Source: Scedosporium boydii
Lineage: Eukaryota > Ascomycota > Sordariomycetes > Microascales > Microascaceae
Assembly (NCBI GenBank): GCA_002221725.1
Contig: NJFT01000026.1
Location: 124,001-188,000, forward strand
Length of the DNA: 64,000 nt
Direction: 5' to 3'
Part shown: one piece after another, positions 58,685 to 64,000 of the stretch
Numbering within the stretch: position 1 is the first letter of the stretch
Layout: every line of letters starts with the position of its first letter
Made by a program: the position numbers and the translations under genes
The notes under the pieces: generated by a model
The model's input: only the letters and a program-made list of their open reading frames with translations
Told to the model about the DNA's origin: nothing
The model's database searches: none

Positions 58685-59275
58685 ATGGCCAAGGGGGAAA
58701 AGGTCTTGATAAGGGTGTAAGGAGGGGGTTGTGGTTTGCTGTTGTTTGCATGAACATCAAAGCAGGGAGTTGGATTCTATAAAAAGTAAGGGGGTGTAGA
58801 GGAAAACATGCATACACACACCAAAAAAAAGCAATTCATAGAAGAGATGTAGCGTGTGAGATGGCAGTGTACATGCGATGCATGATGCATACAAAGCGAA
58901 GCGTGCTACATTCAAAAATAGAACGTGAGAGGGCCTATTTTTGGTCTTCTCAAACGAATAGTTTTACGGAATCCTCCAACATTGACTCCGGTGACTGTCT
59001 AAACTTGTTGAGAATCAACCCACAAATCAACAACCTCGGCATGTGAGACAAACAATCTAATCCACCAAGAGGAGGCAGAATCACATAGTTGGGAACTCGT
59101 TCGTCTTTTGTTCTATCTAGAAACACCCCCCAAGAAGGGCGAATGTAAGAACTATGATGATACACTTGGCAAAACCCACCCCCAAAACCAACCACCACAC
59201 CACGCCCGTCACAGAAAGAAGCAAGAATAATACATCAACTTTCTTCTTGACATCCCTTCCCTCAACTCGTCGCTT
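58685..59275. other. Convergent 3' region
   Basis: Tail-to-tail interval between the aminotransferase and RPN7. No coding feature is seen. Confidence 0.5.
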
Positions 59276-60927
59276 TTACGCCCGCTCGCTTCCTCGTAGT
59301 CGGACAGCCTGGCCGTACTTTTGCAACTTCGTGATGAGCTGGTCACCTTGGCGCACGAGGTCCTGGTACTGCTTGTTCTTGTCGTCGGGGCGGTTGGTCT
59401 CGATTATGCCGCCCTTTCCGGAGACGCGGTCGATGGTGCAGGGGATACGGCCGGCGGCGATGAACTTGGCGAGATCCCTAAAGGAGGGGAGAAGAGTTAG
59501 CGCATGAATTAGAAAATGAGAAAGAGGGGGAATATTGCTTGCGAGAGATGCATACCTGTCAAGGAAGTCGACGGTGACACCAAAGTCGTTGGCCATGCTC
59601 TCGAGACCGACGACGCGGTAGCTCTGGAGAAGTTGCTGGTAGGCACGTAGGCGCATCTCGCGGATGAACCAGTTCTTGTGCTCGTGCAGGTATCGGTCCT
59701 GGGTGAGGAACTGCTCTTCAACCTGGGCAAGAGCCTGGAAGAAGGCCTTGTATCGGCCATTGTAGAGGCTAGTGACGAGCTGGGAGAGAGGCGAGAAGTC
59801 AATAGCAAGCTCAGCCTCGGGCTGGTCGGTACCAGTACCCAGCGTCGTGAGATTGACGGCAGTGGTCTTAGTCGCAGCCGCGGCTTGGGGCTCTTGCTCC
59901 ACGTCCATGGAATCGTCGGCGCTAGGCCCAGCGGAGATGACGCCGGTGAGGGCTAGGAGCTTGTCCTCACCATCGCCGAGAATGGCCTTGATTTCGGGAG
60001 CATCAACAACCTTGGACTTGAAATCGAGCCTCTTGAGGGAGACGGAACCGGTCAGGACGGAGTATACGACGAGGGAGGAGTACGTGCACAGCTCGTAGCT
60101 GGTGAAGGTCGATAGACTGTCGAGCAGCAGAGGCGCGGCAAGGTTGTATGATCGGACGGTGAGAAGGTGGAGGCCTTCGTAGGCCTTGAGGCGATTCCTT
60201 CGGTCCCAGTCACCGCCGGTTTCGACGAGAGTCTTCGCTCGCTCAACGTGCTTCTGGACGAGGGGTTTATCGCCGTAGAAGAGACCCATTCTTATTATCG
60301 CGAGGACAATGTCGATCCTGGAGCCAATAACTCCAGTCTTCTCGAACACGTCTTCGTATGCGCTGATGGCTCGGTCCTAGAATGGTGATGGGGCGTCAGC
60401 AAGTAGCTCGAAAGGATTCGAACAGAAGTCTTGAAAAGTGGCAAATAGCAGGAATCTCTCCTTACCTTGTCTCCCACACGAGCCCAGAAATCGGCCCTCT
60501 TTCCTCGAGCAGCCAAAATTTCTGTGTCACCAGCATTCTCAACGGCCTCATCCTCCTCCTTCTGGAACCCCTCGAGCTCTTTATCATTATCGGCCTTTAG
60601 CTTCTCGTAAAGCGCCTCATCCCAAGGCAACGTAACCGTGGTAACGGGGCTCTTCGTCGCAATGATGCCGACCAAGCTCGACTTCCGACTCAAGGGCTTG
60701 CCCGGACCCCCGGGAGTCTTGCCCTCGCCGACAGAGTTCAGGATGCCCTCGATAGGGTGCGCTAGGTATCGGTAGAAGGGCGCCATCTTGTGCTCGTCGA
60801 TGGCATCTTGGAGAGCTTTGACGGCGGATTCTTGGCTCGGCCGCGAGGCGTAGGGGTTTGTGAGGGTGAAGACATGTTGGCTGAGGGGAAGAAGGGGCCA
60901 TTTGGCGTACTGCGGATCGGAACCCAT
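59276..60927 (-). CDS. rpn7: 26S proteasome regulatory subunit Rpn7
   Basis: Lid subunit of the 19S regulatory particle. Exons 60927-60466, 60376-59556 and 59477-59276 give 494 aa. The N-terminal part (YAKWPLLPLSQHVFTL) is followed by tandem helical repeats (RADFWARVGDK, DRAISAYEDVFEKTG, RIDIVLAIIRMGLFYGD), as in PSMD6/Rpn7. A PCI domain covers about residues 330-470 (FGVTVDFLDRDLAKFIAAGRI across the last junction, then CTIDRVSGKGGIIETNRPD). An insert (DDSMDVEQEPQAAAATK) lies before the PCI domain and is probably a disordered loop. Confidence 0.96.
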
Positions 60928-61529
60928 GGCGGCGGTTGTCGAGCGAACTGGGCACGAGTTCCTGAGGACAGGTCCAGAGATGAGTAAGGAAATATTAAGA
61001 TGGCTCTAATTGACAAGGGAAGGCGGGTTAATGAATCCCAAATACGAATAAAACAATCTGGTAGCACCGGCGATGTTGATGGGAGCTATATGGGATGCGT
61101 TGGGATGGCAAAAACAGGTTGGATGGTTGCTGATTTGTGATGTTGACGAAAGGCTGCTTGGAGAGCTGGGCTGCTCTGCTCTTCTTGCTTGCTGGCGACT
61201 GGTGGTCCGAGCGTCAAGGCAAGGCTGCAGTGGGAATACGCACCCCCCAAATTCTCGGTCCACACCACCTTCCCTGCCCATTTGCATTCTTCAACACCAT
61301 CCAAAAACAGAAAACATAGCAAACAAAGTTCATCACAAAAGTTAATCGACACATTTTGCCGTTGCCGATGGTGATATTGGCACCAATTGCACGTTGAAAC
61401 TAACGTTGTTGGCATCCGCGCTTTATTTTCTTTCTCTCCATCCATCATTTCCTTCCCCGATCGCCTCGACCTCAATTGTCACCTTCTTTCCCTCCTCTCG
61501 AACCTCACGCCATCCTCCCATCGCCCAAC
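60928..61529. promoter_or_regulatory. Divergent RPN7/cap-methyltransferase promoter region
   Basis: 602 bp between two divergent starts. It holds GGGATGGCAAAA at about 61100, loosely like the yeast proteasome element GGTGGCAAA but with a mismatch, so weak. No coding feature is seen. Confidence 0.4.
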
Positions 61530-63047
61530 ATGGGTACCGAAAGCGAAACTCGCAGCTCCCCCTACGACGGCCATCAAAACTACAAGCGTAAACGCTCCTC
61601 CTCTCCGACCGGAGACTCTCCCTCCCACTCCCGCCGCCGCAACGATGAAGTAGACGAGCTCCCCCAACCCTACAACGCCCGCTCCCTGCAGCCCGCAAAA
61701 CGTCGCGCCGTCTCCCCCTCAGAGCAGCCCCGGAAGCTAAAACGCCCCGGAAAGCGCGCCCAGATCTCCGCCAGCGAGCGCGAGGCCATCCGAAAACGCC
61801 AGATAGACCGCGAGCGCGAGCAAGCGGCCGCGGAAGCCGCCGAGGCGGAGAGGCAGCGACACCGCGGCATCAACGACGTGGTGAGGGAGCACTATAACAG
61901 CGTTCCCGAGCGAGGTCGCGACTGGCGCAGGACGGATAGTAAGATCAAGGGTCTGCGCTCGTTCAACAATTGGGTGAAGAGCTGTATCATCCAGCGGTTT
62001 TCGCCCGATGAGGACCATACGCCCGGCGCGAGGGAGCACGGTGTCTCCAGCGGGAAGAAGCTGTTGGTGCTCGATATCGGATGCGGAAAGGGTGGTGATT
62101 TGGGCAAATGGCAGCAGGCGCCGCAACCTGTCGAGCTCTACGTCGGACTGGATCCCGCGGATGTCAGTATCGAACAGGCCATTGACCGTTACAGGAGCAT
62201 GTCGAGTCGGGGAGGCCGTGGTGGCAGGGGCGGATACAATGCGAGGAGGCCCTCCCGTCTCTTTGACGCGCGCTTCCTCGTCAAGGACTGCTATGGTGAA
62301 TCTATTGAAGACGTCGATATCGTGAGGCAAGTCGGATTCGACCCTTCGCCGATGAACCGCCGCGGCTTCGACGTCGTCACGATGATGTTCTGCATGCACT
62401 ACGCTTTCGAAAGCGAGGAAAAGGCCCGCAGGATGCTCCGCAACGTCGCCGGCGCACTCACAAAGGGCGGTCGCTTCATTGGCTGCATTCCCAATTCCGA
62501 CGTCCTCAGCGAACGTGTCCGCCAATTCAACGCCCAACAGGCCAAGAAAAAGCAGGAAGGCGAGGCGGATAAGGCTGCTTCTTCCAGCCCCGCCGCCAAG
62601 TCCACCACCCCTCCCCCTCAATCCAAGCCCGAAGCCGACGCCGAAGCTGAAGATGGCGAAGTCGAAGAAGGCGAAGCCGAAGCCGGCGCTGAATGGGGCA
62701 ACTCCATCTACCGCGTCCGCTTCCCCGGCCCAACCCCCGAAGACGGCATCTTCCGCCCCGCCTTCGGCTGGAAGTACAACTACTTCCTCCACGAGGCCGT
62801 CGAGGAGGTCCCCGAGTACGTCGTCCCCTGGGAGGCCTTCCGCGCCCTCGCCGAGGACTACAACCTCGAGCTGCAGTACCACAAGACCTTCACGGACGTC
62901 TGGGAGGCCGAGAAGGATGATGAGGTTTTGGGGCCCTTGAGCGAGAGGATGGGGGTTAGGGAGAGGGGGAGGGGACCGCTTTTGGTGGAGGAGGAGGAGA
63001 TGGAGGCGGCGGCTTTTTATGTTGCTTTTTGCTTTTATAAGGTGTAG
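61530..63047 (+). CDS. abd1: mRNA cap guanine-N7 methyltransferase (Abd1)
   Basis: Nuclear enzyme that methylates the cap guanine at N7 using SAM. Intronless, 505 aa, start at 61530 (MGTESETRSSPYDG). The N-terminal 125 residues are disordered, basic and Arg/Ser-rich. The catalytic domain follows: VREHYNSVPERGRDWR, LRSFNNWVKSCII, SAM motif LVLDIGCGKGGDLGKW near residues 178-192, then GLDPADVSIEQA and VTMMFCMHYAFES. An acidic low-complexity insert (AEAEDGEVEEGEAEAGAEWG) sits inside the domain at about residues 350-390. The C-terminus keeps the substrate block GWKYNYFLHEAV. The ATG at 61530 was chosen over the open frame upstream because the latter lacks an ATG near the gene. Confidence 0.95.
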   Translation: MGTESETRSSPYDGHQNYKRKRSSSPTGDSPSHSRRRNDEVDELPQPYNARSLQPAKRRAVSPSEQPRKLKRPGKRAQISASEREAIRKRQIDREREQAAAEAAEAERQRHRGINDVVREHYNSVPERGRDWRRTDSKIKGLRSFNNWVKSCIIQRFSPDEDHTPGAREHGVSSGKKLLVLDIGCGKGGDLGKWQQAPQPVELYVGLDPADVSIEQAIDRYRSMSSRGGRGGRGGYNARRPSRLFDARFLVKDCYGESIEDVDIVRQVGFDPSPMNRRGFDVVTMMFCMHYAFESEEKARRMLRNVAGALTKGGRFIGCIPNSDVLSERVRQFNAQQAKKKQEGEADKAASSSPAAKSTTPPPQSKPEADAEAEDGEVEEGEAEAGAEWGNSIYRVRFPGPTPEDGIFRPAFGWKYNYFLHEAVEEVPEYVVPWEAFRALAEDYNLELQYHKTFTDVWEAEKDDEVLGPLSERMGVRERGRGPLLVEEEEMEAAAFYVAFCFYKV

Positions 63048-63662
63048 AGAGATGTTCCACTCCCCACTTCTTGTTTTTCTCTTTTTCCAACTTTTTTCTT
63101 TTTTCTCTCTCTCTTCTGCTCTAGGTTATGGAGATTCGGAGCATTGACATTAAGTACTTCGTAGCATGGCAAGCTATGGTTTGGGACAGGGGACATAAGA
63201 GTCCGGTGAGAAAAAAATGGGAAATACTTCAAGTTGAACTCCAGCAACAGGCAAAGCGTATGCTTAGGAATGTAGTTTTGATATGGACCGTATCTCAGTA
63301 GATCTCAATAAATGAAAGAAATTGGTCGTAATATCACTGGGCCATTCCCCTCGTCCCCGGGAACTTGTTTGCAATCTTCTTGTGTATTACATTAGTTACT
63401 ACTAATGAGGCTACCTCGGTGCTGATAATATTGATATTTTGATAAATGAGTAGGGTATCACGGCAAGAAAAATGCCCATCCGCAGAAAAAAGTGGAAATA
63501 AAAAATGCTTCATGCTTTCCAGAAAAGAGGAGAGAAAGTCAAATCTTGACCCAAAACAAATCCGCGGTTGGCATAAAGAAACCAAAAAAAAAGGAGGCAA
63601 AAATAGCAAGCGCTCAAGTTGGTCTATCCATTGTTCCCAAAAGAATCCCCACAGGGTTCCTC
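63048..63662. other. Convergent 3' region
   Basis: Tail-to-tail interval after the cap methyltransferase gene. A-rich runs near 63585-63600. No coding feature is seen. Confidence 0.5.
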
Positions 63663-64000
63663 CTAGTTCCCCGTGCTCGACCGCTTCCAGATCATGGCGG
63701 CAGCCACACCGACACAAGCCACCGCCGTGACGGCAATGTACAAATTCGTCCTATCAGGAGACGGCTCCTCGACCTTGGGGAATGCCGAGCTCGGATGCGT
63801 CGCCGCCTCAGCAAGGGCGACGAACAGCTCACTTATGCTGCTCCATTTGACGCTGACGTGCAACGGAGCACTAACGTTGAGCTCTGCCGTATAAGCGTCG
63901 GGTTGCAGCTCGGTGCGCTGGGTGGCCTTGTCGCGGTCTGCCTTGAGCGCCGTGTAGACGGCAGGGAGCTCGTCGAGCTGGGGATATTTGGCGCGCAGCT
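63663..64000 (-). CDS. 3' end of a tail-anchored membrane protein (partial)
   Basis: The open frame enters from beyond the right edge and ends at 63663; about 112 codons are visible. The visible part reads LRAKYPQLDELPAVYTALKA, then HVSVKWSSISELFVALAEA, a short Pro/Ser linker, and one hydrophobic helix (YIAVTAVACVGVAAAMIW) just before the C-terminus KRSSTGN. This is the layout of a tail-anchored or type I membrane protein with a short basic cytosolic tail. The family was not recognised and the N-terminus lies outside the window. Confidence 0.6.
   Translation of the reverse strand, partial: LRAKYPQLDELPAVYTALKADRDKATQRTELQPDAYTAELNVSAPLHVSVKWSSISELFVALAEAATHPSSAFPKVEEPSPDRTNLYIAVTAVACVGVAAAMIWKRSSTGN

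Noticed and set aside
61095..61115. Proteasome-element-like GGGATGGCAAAA before RPN7
   Set aside because: One mismatch to the yeast consensus and no second copy; filamentous fungi may not use this element, so it was not called as a site.
61737..62882. 381-codon minus-strand open frame opposite the cap methyltransferase
   Set aside because: Same cause: antisense shadow of a biased coding sequence with intact catalytic motifs on the plus strand.

Overview
The window is nuclear DNA of a filamentous ascomycete, most likely a Sordariomycete. The evidence is short GT-AG introns (about 50-160 nt) with CTAAC/CTGAC-type branch sites, a fungal Zn2Cys6 regulator, a Yap1/AP-1 type bZIP, Med13, Tsr2, Enp2 and fungal-type metal transporters. 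The genus cannot be fixed from the sequence alone. No rRNA, tRNA or CRISPR was seen.

Left part (1-12 kb): after about 1.8 kb with no convincing gene comes a small tryptophan/kynurenine catabolic locus. Indoleamine 2,3-dioxygenase (minus) and kynureninase (plus) diverge from a shared 471-bp promoter, followed by a Zn2Cys6 regulator. The shared promoter holds evenly spaced CGG triplets, the type of half-site such regulators bind, so a dedicated regulon is a reasonable hypothesis. Next is gene-poor DNA with a decayed class II aldolase pseudogene (8650-9021) and a 187-bp MITE-like inverted-repeat element (9594-9780).

Middle part (12-36 kb): AP-1 bZIP regulator, BSD-domain protein, Tsr2 (40S assembly), a large HSL-type esterase, mitochondrial ribosomal protein mL41 with a small upstream ORF, a Mn-type CDF transporter and a ZIP transporter in divergent orientation across 3.4 kb without a confident gene, and an ataxin-10-like protein with a double polyhistidine run.

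Right part (36-64 kb): dense housekeeping genes. These are Med13, methylthioadenosine phosphorylase, Enp2, a small membrane protein, a possible four-exon micro-gene, a long coiled-coil protein, mitochondrial bL33m, alanine aminotransferase with an optional targeting presequence, Rpn7, the mRNA cap guanine-N7 methyltransferase, and the 3' end of a tail-anchored protein that runs off the window.

Gene models were built by hand by joining open frames at consensus splice sites. All joined models keep one open frame across every junction. Protein lengths follow from those joins.
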